From contig CAMWXB010000013.1 in NCBI GenBank assembly GCA_947178125.1, forward strand, positions 1 through 64,000: a stretch of 64,000 nucleotides of DNA, in the 5' to 3' direction. This stretch comes from an uncultured Lachnospiraceae bacterium. Lineage in GTDB: Bacteria > Bacillota > Clostridia > Lachnospirales > Lachnospiraceae. Positions within the stretch are counted from its first letter, which is position 1; every line of letters begins with the position of its first letter. A model generated the notes under the pieces. That model was given only the letters and a program-made list of their open reading frames with translations, was not told where the DNA came from and did not search any database. Position numbers and translations under genes: made by a program. Positions 8,447 through 18,251 of the stretch are shown here, in pieces.

Positions 8447-9300
8447 AATTTTCGATTCTCCACCTGCCCTGTCTCAAAAAACATATGAAGCGCTTCCTCC
8501 ATCTGCACGGATAGCCCCGCATCGTCGCCGACGTCCTCGTCCTCATCGAATATGCTGTAAGCATAGAGAGAATACATATTGGTATCGTCTTCTGCGAAGT
8601 ACAGAACCATAACACCCGCGCCATCTTCATCTCTGACAAATGCTTCCATTTTGAGTGTATGTCCCAGAAAGGTCATGCCGATATCATCTATCGTAACATG
8701 ATATTCACCTTCCTCTTCCGCCATTTCTTCCTCCAACATGCTCACCATTTCATCCATATTCTCAAGGAACATATCTATCATGCCATAGGCTTCGGATGTC
8801 TGGGAAACGATCAGGCAGTCCATCGCTGTATCCATATTGCCATTGGGAGCAAAGACCGTATCATAATCATCGCTCATATAATTGTCCCGTTCCCAGCCCT
8901 CCGGAAGCGCAAAGGAAATGCAGTCCACCTGAAAGGTTCCGTCGCTCTTTCGATGTCTCGAAGAAGAATCTTCGTTTTCACGTCGTCTTGAAGAGGGCTC
9001 ATCATCACCGCGCCGTTCCAGTTCGGCGCTTCTTCTCCTGATTTCTTCCTCGGCAGCGGCCCGCGCCGTTTCGGATTTCTTTTCTCCCTGTTCTGCCGTC
9101 TGTCTTTCGCCCCGTTCCTCTTCCACCTTCTTTTCGTTCTTTTCCTGCTCGATATGCCTTCTTACTTCCTCGCGCGCCTCTTCCTGTGTCCGGTCAATGA
9201 CAAAATCCGATGCATCCGGCGTCTGCTTTCCGCAGCCGGCCAGGCCAAATGCCAGACAAATACATAACCCCGCTGCAATACTCCTGCTCTTCATACCCAT
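8443..9300 (-). CDS. Lipoprotein, paralogue of the next upstream gene
   Basis: A 285-residue lipoprotein: signal MGMKSRSIAAGLCICLAFGL, then the lipobox cysteine in LAGCGK. A long charged low-complexity stalk rich in Glu, Arg and Lys (about residues 25 to 110) precedes a globular C-terminal domain. That domain shares FxLPEGWE, VFAPxG, a DxGxTFLGxTLxME segment and an ALxMFFETG ending with the gene at 9388-10659, so the two are tandem paralogues. The ATG at 9300 follows GAGGGGG; the longer frame to 9360 lies over an inverted repeat and is unlikely. The domain is unrecognised. The gene is coupled to the downstream hydrolase by an ATGA overlap. Confidence 0.75.
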   Translation of the reverse strand: MGMKSRSIAAGLCICLAFGLAGCGKQTPDASDFVIDRTQEEAREEVRRHIEQEKNEKKVEEERGERQTAEQGEKKSETARAAAEEEIRRRSAELERRGDDEPSSRRRENEDSSSRHRKSDGTFQVDCISFALPEGWERDNYMSDDYDTVFAPNGNMDTAMDCLIVSQTSEAYGMIDMFLENMDEMVSMLEEEMAEEEGEYHVTIDDIGMTFLGHTLKMEAFVRDEDGAGVMVLYFAEDDTNMYSLYAYSIFDEDEDVGDDAGLSVQMEEALHMFFETGQVENRKL

Positions 9301-9326
9301 AAGTCCCCCTCTTCTACATGTGCGAA

Positions 9327-9362
9327 GAATGCCAGTTCCCGCTTCATTGGAAACTGGCATTC
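9327..9362. repeat. Long hairpin between the two lipoprotein genes
   Basis: GAATGCCAGTTCC (9327-9339) and GGAAACTGGCATTC (9349-9362) pair over 13 positions with one bulge and a 9-nt loop. It lies 25 nt beyond the stop of the upstream lipoprotein gene. No T-run follows on the minus strand. The GAATGCC/GGCATTC core resembles the trailing hairpins of the nested-hairpin elements at 49.5 and 51.3 kb. Confidence 0.6.
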
Positions 9363-9387
9363 TCTCGCTGATGACCGCTTCTTTTGG

Positions 9388-10659
9388 CTAATCTTTCAAT
9401 TTTCCCGTTTCAAAGAACATATCCAGAGCGGCTCTTACATTCGCTTCTGCTTCTTCGCCTTCACCGGCCCAGATGACCGCATAGATCGCATACTGTGAAT
9501 AACCGCTCTGCGCGATATAGAAGATTCCGGTATCTCCATCGGCCTTCATCTCCATCACAAGCGTCCTTCCAAGGAAAGTTTCACCCGCATCATCTATCAC
9601 AAGGTCTGTTACATCTTCGCCGAGAACTTCTTCAAAATAACTTTGTGTATATTCCAGATCGGACAGCATTTCATCAATGACACCTTCATCGTAGGAATAA
9701 TCCTCCTCAATTGAAATATATCCGTATCCTCCTATCGCATCGCCTTTCGGTGCAAATACCGCTTCGCTGTAGGAACTTTCATCTTCGTCTTTCTCCCAGC
9801 CTTCCGGAAGTTCAAATGTCATAAAGCCCAGATTGAAAGCATCCGCATTATATTCGTCGCTGTTCTCAAATTCTGTCCGCTTTGCCTCTGCAAAAGAATC
9901 ATCCCATCCGATATCGATCTGATAAAAAGACTCCAGTTCGGCCACAAGATCTTTTGTCTTACCTGTCGTATCATCCGCTACAATACAGATATCAACAAGT
10001 CCCATGACATTGTCGCCCATTTCCTTTAAATAAAAGACCTGATAATACGGCGCATAACTATCGTCATAGGAATCGAACTGCATATATGTAACGACACACA
10101 TTGCAGCGTCTTTGCCGATCTCCTCTACTTCGCCGATTTCGATACCGTAAAGATAAGTAGAATAAGACATTTCACTTTCTATATACGTTTCCAGATTTTC
10201 ACCCACCGTATAATCTGCAGCATTATACTGAATATACGGATCAATATCTACATCTACCACAACCCCCATGCGCTCACTCGTTGCATAAGAACCGGAAACA
10301 CTCGGATAATCTCCATCCGGTACGAAAACAGATAACGTCTTTTTATCGCCCGACTTGGTGTTAGATGTGGATACCAGTTCTTCCATCAAATATTCAAATC
10401 CATCATATCCTTTTGCCTCGTCGGAACCAAAAACAACGCCGCTCACTGCTTTTGTCTCTTCCTCTGCCTCTTCCGGCTCCTTCGATTCTTCGTTTTCATC
10501 TTCCGCTTCTTCAGCGACATCTTCTGTGTCGGTATCATCCTCTGTTGCCTGTGCTCTGTTCTTCGTCAGATCAGAGGCACTTGGCTCCTTGCCGCCGCAA
10601 GCTGTCAGACCGGATAACATAGCTGAAATTAACAATGCAGTGATTATCTTATTTTTCAT
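9388..10659 (-). CDS. Lipoprotein with acidic stalk and duplicated-fold domain
   Basis: A 423-residue lipoprotein with signal MKNKIITALLISAMLSGL, lipid cysteine in LTACGGK, then an acidic low-complexity linker (about residues 38 to 72) and an extracellular domain region. The last 150 residues (FMTFELPEGWEKDEDE onward) are clearly related to the paralogue at 8443-9300. The middle part (about 75 to 240) could be a divergent copy of the same fold, as it also opens with a segment describing a single polypeptide strand pattern and ends before a Tyr-rich region; this is inference. The start overlaps the hybrid kinase stop in ATGA form and uses GGGAGAGAACGA as ribosome site. It may be the envelope partner of that kinase. 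Confidence 0.75.
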   Translation of the reverse strand: MKNKIITALLISAMLSGLTACGGKEPSASDLTKNRAQATEDDTDTEDVAEEAEDENEESKEPEEAEEETKAVSGVVFGSDEAKGYDGFEYLMEELVSTSNTKSGDKKTLSVFVPDGDYPSVSGSYATSERMGVVVDVDIDPYIQYNAADYTVGENLETYIESEMSYSTYLYGIEIGEVEEIGKDAAMCVVTYMQFDSYDDSYAPYYQVFYLKEMGDNVMGLVDICIVADDTTGKTKDLVAELESFYQIDIGWDDSFAEAKRTEFENSDEYNADAFNLGFMTFELPEGWEKDEDESSYSEAVFAPKGDAIGGYGYISIEEDYSYDEGVIDEMLSDLEYTQSYFEEVLGEDVTDLVIDDAGETFLGRTLVMEMKADGDTGIFYIAQSGYSQYAIYAVIWAGEGEEAEANVRAALDMFFETGKLKD

Positions 10660-13235
10660 TCGTTCTCTCCCTCATTATTTTTGTTTCCTAAATACTTGTT
10701 CAATATGCGCATACATTCTCTTACATCGATAGGCTTTGCAATATGAGCAACCATACCGCATTCCAGGCAGCGTTGTGCATCATCGGAAAAGGCATCCGCC
10801 GTCATCGCAATGATGGGCAGGTCTTTATCCTCCCGCTCCAGCGCCTTGATCGCTCTTGTCGCATCGTAGCCATCCATGACGGGCATCCGGATATCCATCA
10901 GAATCGCATCATAATACCCGATTTCGGAATTGTCGAACATCTCAAGACATTCTCTACCGTTGACAGCCCTGTGCAGTTCCACTCCCGTTATGGAAAGAAT
11001 CTCACTTGCTACTTCCCAGTTCAGGTCGATATCCTCTGCCAGAAGAATCCGTTTTCCGGTAAGGTCCGCTTCCAGCATGGCATCCTGTTCCTGACTGCTG
11101 TCATAAGTATCCATATACTGTTTCAGACGATGGTATAAGGTGGACTTGAACAGCGGTTTGGAAATAAAGCCTTCTATCATGGATTCATCTACCGCAGCCT
11201 CCATATCGCTCCAGTCATAAGCTGAAATCAGGAAAATCGGAATATCCAATCCGACTCTTTTCCGAATCTCCCGTATCGTCTCGACACCATCCATACCCGG
11301 CATTTTCCAGTCTATCAGGACAAACTTATAATCGTCATTCCGTTTATGCCGTTTTTCGATCATCTCGATTGCCGTCATACCATTCTGCGTCCATTCGGCA
11401 TGGGTACCGAGTTCTTCCAGATTATCCACGGCGCTTTCACACAGATCACGGTTATCATCCACGACCAGAATATTCCAGGGCGGCAGCTTCATTCCATCGA
11501 TATCGGCATCCGACTTCTGCAGGTTCAGGATAACATGGAACGTACTTCCTTTCCCCTGCTCGCTTTGAAGTTCGATTGTTCCGCCCATCAGATCCACGAT
11601 CTTTTTGGCGATGGATGTACCAAGACCGCTTCCCGTAATGTAGCGTACCTGTTCCGTCTCTTCCCGCGCAAAAGTATCCCATATCTTTGCCTGGAATTCC
11701 GGTGACATACCGATTCCCGTATCCTTTACAAGGAAATGCGTCTGTATCATATCGACATTACTTTCTCCGTCCAGCTGCACCTGATACATATAGACATCGA
11801 CCCGTCCGCCTTCCGGTGTGAATTTTATCGCATTGGAAAGCAGATTGAGCAGCACCTGATTCAACCGCACATTATCACAGATAACATCTTCTGAAAGAAT
11901 ATTCCGGATAAATATGTCGAAAACCTGGTTTTTCGCGCTCACCTGCGGCTGAATGATATTGACAAGATCATCCATTTGTTCACGCAGAGAGACAGGCACC
12001 ATATTTAACACCATCTTGCCGCTGTCGATTTTGGACATATCCAGCACATCGTTGATCAGACCAAGCAAATGCTTGCTGGAAAGGCTTATCTTCCGCAGGC
12101 AGTCATCCACTCTTTCCTTATCATTGATATTCTTCTGCGCGATTCCCGTCATGCCGATAATAGCATTCATCGGCGTCCGGATATCATGGCTCATGCTGGC
12201 AAGGAAATCACTTTTGGCCATATTCGCGTGAACCGCTTCCTGCCTCGCCTTCGTCAGTTCATCAATCTGCCTGACCGACAGCCGGTAATACAACAGGAAG
12301 ATAATCGCCATCGCAACAAAGATGATCAGCATAGAAGCGAATGTCACCCATACCCTGACCACAGCCAGGTCGGAAACCGATTTCGTCATAAAATCAAGCG
12401 GCATGGCACAGATCAGATACCAGTTGGAATTTCCGGGAAGTCTGGAACAATGTATCTGCATCCCTTCTCCCTCTACCATCGCACTCGCAAAATAGACCTC
12501 GCCATTCTGCATCGCATCAGAAATTTCCTGTACATAATCCGCGGGTTCCTTTCCCTCAAACGGCGCATAAGTCTCCATAATACGCTGAAAATAACTTTCT
12601 CTGTAAGCGCCTTTATTTCGGATGACAAACTTCCCGTTAATATCGATAATATGATAATATACATCGGAATCTTCTCCTGCCAGGAAAAGCGCATCATTCA
12701 GGTAGTCCATAGGAAAACCTGCGAGCAGAGCAATACTCTTCCCACCATCCTTCATCGGATATTCTGCCTTTAGACCCAATAACAGAACCCTATCGCCGTT
12801 CTCCGTCTCGGCTTCCGCTATAATACTACCGTCCGAGAGCAAATGACCGACCATATACTGATCATCCAACAAACGCAATTCATCACCATAGATGACTTCC
12901 GAATTCCCATCTCCCCCATAAAGCGCCAGATAGTTGAAATCACGCACCTGTGCGCTCGTCTCAAGTTCCTCCAGCAATTCCTCTCCATAGACTACGTCTT
13001 CCGGCGGAGTACGCTTGATGATTCCGTCAACCTGTGACAGACGAAGATCAATAATCGACTGAAACTTCTGCTGTACCTGAAGGCTCATTTCAGACATATA
13101 AGTATGGCTGATTTCCGTGACCGATTCTTCCGTTTTCACCGACATAAATAAGGTAAGTGCAATAAAGACTCCGATACTGACAATTACGACGCTGATAATG
13201 CTGCTCCTGAAAAAATTAATTGTCCTTTTATCCAT
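10656..13235 (-). CDS. Hybrid sensor histidine kinase with two receiver domains
   Basis: An 859-residue membrane sensor. TM helix 1 is at about 11-31 and TM helix 2 at about 296-317; between them is a roughly 260-residue extracellular sensing region with Cache-like features. The DHp domain has SMSHDIRTPMNAI with phospho-acceptor His350. The ATPase has N box VLLNLLSNAIKF, G1 DTGIGM and G2 GSGLGTSIA. Receiver 1 carries Asp642 (VLIDWKMPGMDG) and receiver 2 Asp781 (ILMDIRMPVMDG). The free Hpt gene directly upstream offers the next step of a phosphorelay. No DNA-binding output is attached. It is coupled to the lipoprotein gene that follows. Confidence 0.93.
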   Translation of the reverse strand: MDKRTINFFRSSIISVVIVSIGVFIALTLFMSVKTEESVTEISHTYMSEMSLQVQQKFQSIIDLRLSQVDGIIKRTPPEDVVYGEELLEELETSAQVRDFNYLALYGGDGNSEVIYGDELRLLDDQYMVGHLLSDGSIIAEAETENGDRVLLLGLKAEYPMKDGGKSIALLAGFPMDYLNDALFLAGEDSDVYYHIIDINGKFVIRNKGAYRESYFQRIMETYAPFEGKEPADYVQEISDAMQNGEVYFASAMVEGEGMQIHCSRLPGNSNWYLICAMPLDFMTKSVSDLAVVRVWVTFASMLIIFVAMAIIFLLYYRLSVRQIDELTKARQEAVHANMAKSDFLASMSHDIRTPMNAIIGMTGIAQKNINDKERVDDCLRKISLSSKHLLGLINDVLDMSKIDSGKMVLNMVPVSLREQMDDLVNIIQPQVSAKNQVFDIFIRNILSEDVICDNVRLNQVLLNLLSNAIKFTPEGGRVDVYMYQVQLDGESNVDMIQTHFLVKDTGIGMSPEFQAKIWDTFAREETEQVRYITGSGLGTSIAKKIVDLMGGTIELQSEQGKGSTFHVILNLQKSDADIDGMKLPPWNILVVDDNRDLCESAVDNLEELGTHAEWTQNGMTAIEMIEKRHKRNDDYKFVLIDWKMPGMDGVETIREIRKRVGLDIPIFLISAYDWSDMEAAVDESMIEGFISKPLFKSTLYHRLKQYMDTYDSSQEQDAMLEADLTGKRILLAEDIDLNWEVASEILSITGVELHRAVNGRECLEMFDNSEIGYYDAILMDIRMPVMDGYDATRAIKALEREDKDLPIIAMTADAFSDDAQRCLECGMVAHIAKPIDVRECMRILNKYLGNKNNEGENE

Positions 13236-13265
13236 CTTACTTCTCCATTCAATCAGAAACTACTC

Positions 13266-13625
13266 TTATCCATTCTCGCTGTGCTTCGCAATACATGCAA
13301 TAATCTCTTCCTGTATGGGCAGAACCTGCTCCAGAACCGGTCTTGCTTCTTCCGGTTTTCCAGCTCTCAATAAATCAACGACCTTTGTATAAGCCTCATA
13401 TACGGGCGTAATTGACAGATTTCCTGAAACGCCTTTGATCGCATGCGCTTTCTCTATCGTTTCGTTATAATCCGTACCGTCAAAATCTGCTCCGACATGA
13501 TATGTATTAATCGATTTCGTAAAAGAGCCAAGTAATTTCGTATATAATTTCTCATTTCCGTTAATGCGCTTCAGGCCACCATCAACGTCTACACCCAGCT
13601 CCTTCAGTTCTTCAAACAAACTCAT
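13266..13625 (-). CDS. Free-standing Hpt phosphotransfer protein
   Basis: A 119-residue four-helix protein with the histidine phosphotransfer signature AHAIKGVSGNL, placing the acceptor at His61. Such proteins shuttle phosphate between receivers. The hybrid kinase 30 nt downstream, with two receivers and no Hpt of its own, is the obvious partner, and the CheY-like and HD-GYP receivers further upstream are other possible targets (inference). The start has GGGGG 9 nt upstream. A possible promoter is at 13656-13683. Confidence 0.9.
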   Translation of the reverse strand: MSLFEELKELGVDVDGGLKRINGNEKLYTKLLGSFTKSINTYHVGADFDGTDYNETIEKAHAIKGVSGNLSITPVYEAYTKVVDLLRAGKPEEARPVLEQVLPIQEEIIACIAKHSENG

Positions 13626-13655
13626 ACATCATTTCCCCCTTTTCCTGTTTTCTTT

Positions 13656-13683
13656 ATCATATTAATAACTATGCCTTTCTCAA
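13656..13683 (-). promoter_or_regulatory. Possible promoter of the Hpt-hybrid kinase unit
   Basis: TTGAGA (13678-13683) and TATGAT (13656-13661) on the minus strand, 16 nt apart, about 31 nt upstream of the Hpt start. The spacing is slightly short, so this is a moderate call. Confidence 0.4.
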
Positions 13684-13736
13684 CCTGCGATATTTGCGCT
13701 GCAGGCCAAATCCGTGTGTGAAATCTAAGTTCACAC
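13679..13736. repeat. Intergenic repeat of the CTCAACCTGC type with small hairpin
   Basis: The segment beginning CTCAACCTGCGATATTTG (13679) resembles stretches at 23250 (CTCAACCTGCGAGTTTGG) and 61984 (CTCAGCCTGCAAACTCTG). It is followed by GTGTGAA-7 nt-TTCACAC (13716-13736), a stem using the same GTGTGAA word as the outer arm of the nested-hairpin elements. It may be a decayed relative. Confidence 0.45.
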
Positions 13737-13771
13737 TATTCATATTACTATGTTTTCTCCCAAATTACAAG

Positions 13772-13805
13772 TTCCGGCACAGAAACTTTCATTTCTGTGC
13801 CGGAA
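13772..13805 (-). terminator. Strong hairpin terminator candidate after the MCP gene
   Basis: A perfect 14-bp stem, TTCCGGCACAGAAA and TTTCTGTGCCGGAA, with a 6-nt loop, 24 nt beyond the MCP stop codon on the minus strand. The sequence after it is only moderately T-rich (CTTGTAATTTGG). It most likely ends the chemotaxis operon. Confidence 0.65.
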
Positions 13806-13829
13806 TCATCACTTGTCTGTTTCTTTATA

Positions 13830-15437
13830 TCAATATTTTCCGAAGTCATCTCCAAGAGAAATGACCTGCTCATTTGCTCCCGATGAAGGTGTGAAAGAAC
13901 CGCTGCTTCTAAAAGAAGAAGCGCTGCTTCCTGAACCCAGATTGTAAATAGCGAGCATCTCTCTCATTCTGGAAGCCTGGTTGGACAACTCTTCGCTGGC
14001 AGCCGCACACTGTTCGCTCGTAGCGGAGTTGGTCTGTACGACCTGCGATACCTGTGTGATTGCCTGTTCGATCTGTGCCACCGCTGTTGCCTGATAGTTG
14101 GAAGATTCCGCAATGCCGTTGATGATCATTTCGCTGTCCTGTACGACCTTGGTAATCTCTTCCATAGCATGAGAGGTATCGTCTACGATCTTGGAACCGG
14201 AGCTTACCTTTTCGATAGAATCTTCGATCAGATCCGCTGTCTCTGCCGATGCAGCCGCACTCTTCGCCGCAAGGCTTCTTACTTCTTCAGCTACGACTGC
14301 AAAGCCCTTACCTGCCTCACCTGCTCTTGCCGCCTCAACAGCTGCATTCAACGCAAGAATATTGGTCTGGAATGCGATATCATCAATCGTCTTAATGATC
14401 TTGGAGATATTTTCAGATGATTTATTGATATCCTGCATCGCTGCCATCGTATCCTGCATCTGCCTGTTACCCTTCTGTACATCTTCAATTGCTCTTGCAA
14501 CAAGGGAAGCAGCCTCATTTGCCTGTTCTGCGTTCTGTTTGGTCTTATCAGCGATTTCGTCAATGGATGCCGTAATCTGCTGAATAGCGCTTGCCTGCTC
14601 GGTAGAGCCCTGTGCCAGTGCCTGACTTGCACTTGCTACCTGTGAAGAACTGATTGTTACCTGAGAACCTGCCTCTGAGATATTGCCCAGCGCATTGAGG
14701 TTATCCTCTACAAGTTTCTTCAGGGAATTGCCTAATACATCCTCCGAAGAAGCCGGTTTCACGCTTACTGTCAGATTACCGTTCGCTACTTCCTCAGCGA
14801 TATTTGCCTGATATTTGATGTTGTCGATTACTTTTGTATATTCATCTACCAACTCACCAAATTCATCATTCGAATACTTGGTCATTTCAATATTATTGAC
14901 ACGTCCCAATGCGATTTCTTTTGCAGCATCGGAAAGCTGTCTTACGGAACGTGCGATTGTTTTGATCAGTGTTGTTGAAATCGTAATGGTAATGATAACG
15001 GAGACGATCAGCAGTCCCACGCTGATTCCGCTCGACATATTCATCGTGTTCCGCAGCGTTGCGATTCGTTCATTCTTACCGGTCTCAACATACTCGCTCA
15101 ACTGATTGCCATATTCCTCCAAAGTTGCAATTCTGTTATCTTTACCTGTATTAACGAATTGTGTCAGTTTATTAAGTTCCGCTTCATCCAGGCCCTCTAT
15201 TGAACGCAGTTCCTCAATAATTTCCGTTGCACTGTCCTCATTCAATGTACTGATGGAGTCAACCAACTGCTGCAACCCGTTCTTAATCCCTATTGCGCCG
15301 TCTTCATTCATTGTGCTGATAGTGCTTACTGCGTAGTTTGTAATCCAAACGCCTACCAGTACATTAATAATTGTAAGCAGAACGGGAATCGAAAAACCCG
15401 CTATCAATTTTGTTCTTATCTTCATGTTTTTTAACAT
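13830..15437 (-). CDS. Methyl-accepting chemotaxis protein
   Basis: A 535-residue transmembrane receptor that controls CheA. It has two membrane helices (about residues 11-33 and 132-156), a short helical extracellular domain of about 100 residues, a HAMP domain, and a long cytoplasmic coiled coil. The signalling tip reads [20 protein letters not shown] followed by [10 protein letters not shown]. The extracellular part contains two similar short heptad blocks ([12 protein letters not shown] and [12 protein letters not shown]), suggesting an internal duplication. The C-terminal Ser/Gly-rich tail ends in DDFGKY with no CheR-tethering pentapeptide. The gene is 12 nt beyond cheW and is the last gene of the che operon before a strong hairpin. 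Confidence 0.95.
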   Translation of the reverse strand: MLKNMKIRTKLIAGFSIPVLLTIINVLVGVWITNYAVSTISTMNEDGAIGIKNGLQQLVDSISTLNEDSATEIIEELRSIEGLDEAELNKLTQFVNTGKDNRIATLEEYGNQLSEYVETGKNERIATLRNTMNMSSGISVGLLIVSVIITITISTTLIKTIARSVRQLSDAAKEIALGRVNNIEMTKYSNDEFGELVDEYTKVIDNIKYQANIAEEVANGNLTVSVKPASSEDVLGNSLKKLVEDNLNALGNISEAGSQVTISSSQVASASQALAQGSTEQASAIQQITASIDEIADKTKQNAEQANEAASLVARAIEDVQKGNRQMQDTMAAMQDINKSSENISKIIKTIDDIAFQTNILALNAAVEAARAGEAGKGFAVVAEEVRSLAAKSAAASAETADLIEDSIEKVSSGSKIVDDTSHAMEEITKVVQDSEMIINGIAESSNYQATAVAQIEQAITQVSQVVQTNSATSEQCAAASEELSNQASRMREMLAIYNLGSGSSASSFRSSGSFTPSSGANEQVISLGDDFGKY

Positions 15438-15449
15438 CTCTTATACCTC

Positions 15450-15995
15450 TCATTCTTCATCATTATTCATTTCATTTGCCTGTTCCACAACTGATAAATC
15501 GTCATCATTTAACAACTTGTCGGGGTCTAACAGCAGTTTGACCGTGTCTCCGACTTTACCGATACCATAAACATATTTATTATGCGCTTTATCGGCACGT
15601 CCGACACTCGGCGGAGGCAGGATATTATCTTCTTTGATTTCAACGACTTCCGCTATCTTTTCAACGATCAGGCCTACCATCATAGACTTAATGTTAATGA
15701 CGATGATACAGGTCCTGTCATTGTACTCAAACGGTTCCTGCTTGAACCGCAGACGAACATCAACGACCGGAATGACCTTTCCTCTCAGGTTGATTAGACC
15801 TTTGATATAATCCTCTGTTTCGGGAATCGCCGTAATCGCCTGCAGCTGGATGATCTCGTTTACATACTGGATTTCCAGTCCGAAATACTCGTTTCCGGAC
15901 TTAAAAGTCATGTACTTTCCCCTTTGCGTATCATGCTCATTAGAAGCGGCATTTTCTCCATCTACCTGTCTCTTCAATTCGCTCATATTCTCCAT
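15450..15995 (-). CDS. cheW: Chemotaxis coupling protein CheW
   Basis: Couples the receptor to CheA. The CheW fold is recognisable from MTFKSGNEYFGLEIQYVNEI, through the hallmark NLRGKVIPVVDVRLRF, to VGLIVEKIAEVVEI. A hydrophilic N-terminal stretch of about 28 residues and an acidic C-terminal tail make it slightly longer (181 residues) than a minimal CheW. AAAGGA lies upstream of the ATG. It sits between cheA (26-nt gap) and the MCP gene (12-nt gap). Confidence 0.93.
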   Translation of the reverse strand: MENMSELKRQVDGENAASNEHDTQRGKYMTFKSGNEYFGLEIQYVNEIIQLQAITAIPETEDYIKGLINLRGKVIPVVDVRLRFKQEPFEYNDRTCIIVINIKSMMVGLIVEKIAEVVEIKEDNILPPPSVGRADKAHNKYVYGIGKVGDTVKLLLDPDKLLNDDDLSVVEQANEMNNDEE

Positions 15996-16021
15996 GCAAC
16001 ATCCGTTCCTTTCTGTTTAAT

Positions 16022-18211
16022 TTATTCTATCAATCCCGGGGCATCCAATATCAAAGCAATGCTTCCGTCACCGAGCTGTGTACAGCCGGATAGACCCTTG
16101 ACTTTCTTAATATAGGAGGGAATCGGTTTTACCACGATTTCCTGTTCGCCAATCAGCCTATCGACAAGGAGACAGACTTTCTTATCTTCCACCTCAAGAA
16201 TTAACATAACCCCCTCTTCCACAGATTCTTTATATTCTTTCAGACCATACCACCGGCCAAGTCTGAGAACCGGGAAACACTCTCCGCGAATCATAATATA
16301 TTCATCACCGTTCGGCTCATGAATCATCATATCTTCCTTCACGCGGACAAATTCCTTGATCGCTCCTGTCTCCATAACAAAGGAAGACTGACCGATCTCC
16401 ATGACAATACCATCGATGATTGCAAGCGTCAAAGGAATCTTCAGACTCATGATCGAGCCAAATCCTTTTTTACTTTCAATCTCCAAAGAACCGCCGATTG
16501 CCTGAATATTCTGAACAACAACATCCATGCCGACACCACGGCCTGAATATTCCGTAACTACTTCGTTCGTAGAAAAACCGGGAAGCGTGATCAACTGGAA
16601 TACCTCTTTATCCGAATAAGCGCTGTCCGGCTTACTCTCGTCCAGAAGTCCCTGTTTTCTCGCTTTGGCCATGATCTTATCTCTGTCAAGTCCGCTGCCG
16701 TCATCTTCTACACTGATCCATACCTTGCCGGCTTCCGTTTTCGCGGATAAAGTAACTCTTCCCTTCTCCGACTTACCGCTGTCACGGCGCTCCTCTTTGG
16801 ATTCGATACCGTGGTCCACGGAGTTTCTTACGATGTGCATCAGCGGGTCTGAAATATGCTCTACGATATTTTTATCCACTTCCGTCTGGTCACCGACCAT
16901 AACAAATTCAATATCCTTGCCAAGCTTTCTGGATACATCGAATACGATACGGTTCATCTTCTGGAACGTATTCGTAAGCGGTACCATTCGCATGGACATG
17001 ATAACATTCTGCAGATCCGTAGATATCTTGGAAAGCTGCGCAGCCGCCTTATTGAAATTATCAAGATTCAATCCGGGCACCTTCAAATCGGAGTTCTGAA
17101 GCACAACCGATTCCGAAATAACGAGCTCCCCGATCAATTCCATCAGCTGATCCATCTTGCTTACATTTACATTGATAAAGGAAGCCTTTTCTCCTTTCGG
17201 CTTATCCTTGGCCAGTTTCTTCTGCTTTCCGGGCTCCTTGGATTTGATAACGAAATCACCGGGCGCGATCGCCGGTTTTTCCGGTTTCTTCTCTTCCTTC
17301 TTAACGTCGGCCTCTCCCGCCTGCGTTCTGGAATCGATTTCTTCCACGCTGGACTCCAGGTCAATCACCGGTGCCGCCGATGCCGCCACAAGATCCTGCT
17401 CACTGAAATCAAAGCCCTGTAAGAACTCTTCGGCCTTACACTCATAAACGTCAACTTTCTCGATATCATATCCTACACCGACGATCTTACGGATTTCTTC
17501 TTCGCTGGCCTGTGCCTGCAATAGAATCTTGAAACCGTCTTTGATGATTGTTTCCGCTGCATCCGCGTCCGAAATGATATCCTCCGGAGAATACAGAAGA
17601 TCCTCCGCAATTTCTTTTAAAGCATAAACAATCTTATAGGCATGAACGTTCGCCATTTCTGTTTCCTGGAAAAAGGAAACATAAATCTTATAAAAACGAC
17701 TTGCGCTTGTTGCCACAGGCGCGATATAGAACTGTTTCGGCTCCTCGTGCTTGTTTTCCGGAACCTCCGCGCCTTTTTTCTTTTTCCCCTTTCCTCCATC
17801 GCCGCCTTTGATCTTTTCCAGAAATTCATCCAGCGTTGCGACAATTTCTCCGGCCTGCCCGTCTAACGGGTCTCCGTTTCGGATTTTGTCCATTTCATTC
17901 GTGATGAAATCGGCCACTTCCAGCACATGATCCACAAGTTCCAAGTGCGGAACATTTTCAGGATGGGATTCTCTCAAGAAATAGAAAACATCCTCCAATT
18001 TGTGTGCCACAGCCGTTATCTCATCGAACATCATGATACCAGAAGAGCCTTTAATGGTATGCATGGTTCTGAAGATTTCGTTGATACTGTCTTCATCAAA
18101 GCAATCCGCATCTTTCTGTTCAAGGACCATATCCTGCAGCTGCTCTAACAGCTGGCCGTTCTCGAACAGATACATATCCAACATACCGTCTGTACTAAAT
18201 TCTTCTGCCAT
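16022..18211 (-). CDS. cheA: Chemotaxis histidine kinase CheA
   Basis: A 729-residue kinase. P1 (Hpt) has TMHTIKGSSGIM with His51; a P2-like region (about 165-275) is followed by a basic/acidic linker. The dimerisation helices precede the P4 ATPase, with N box HIVRNSVDHGIE and G boxes VEDDGSGLD and GRGVGMDVV. The C-terminal P5 is the CheW-like regulatory domain. All catalytic motifs are intact. The KGKKKKG stretch after P1 is a flexible linker. It is in the middle of the che operon, with cheY 40 nt upstream and cheW 26 nt downstream. Confidence 0.96.
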   Translation of the reverse strand: MAEEFSTDGMLDMYLFENGQLLEQLQDMVLEQKDADCFDEDSINEIFRTMHTIKGSSGIMMFDEITAVAHKLEDVFYFLRESHPENVPHLELVDHVLEVADFITNEMDKIRNGDPLDGQAGEIVATLDEFLEKIKGGDGGKGKKKKGAEVPENKHEEPKQFYIAPVATSASRFYKIYVSFFQETEMANVHAYKIVYALKEIAEDLLYSPEDIISDADAAETIIKDGFKILLQAQASEEEIRKIVGVGYDIEKVDVYECKAEEFLQGFDFSEQDLVAASAAPVIDLESSVEEIDSRTQAGEADVKKEEKKPEKPAIAPGDFVIKSKEPGKQKKLAKDKPKGEKASFINVNVSKMDQLMELIGELVISESVVLQNSDLKVPGLNLDNFNKAAAQLSKISTDLQNVIMSMRMVPLTNTFQKMNRIVFDVSRKLGKDIEFVMVGDQTEVDKNIVEHISDPLMHIVRNSVDHGIESKEERRDSGKSEKGRVTLSAKTEAGKVWISVEDDGSGLDRDKIMAKARKQGLLDESKPDSAYSDKEVFQLITLPGFSTNEVVTEYSGRGVGMDVVVQNIQAIGGSLEIESKKGFGSIMSLKIPLTLAIIDGIVMEIGQSSFVMETGAIKEFVRVKEDMMIHEPNGDEYIMIRGECFPVLRLGRWYGLKEYKESVEEGVMLILEVEDKKVCLLVDRLIGEQEIVVKPIPSYIKKVKGLSGCTQLGDGSIALILDAPGLIE

Positions 18212-18251
18212 ATCGTTCTCCTTTCCTGCATATTTCGGTTAAGTTCTTTTG

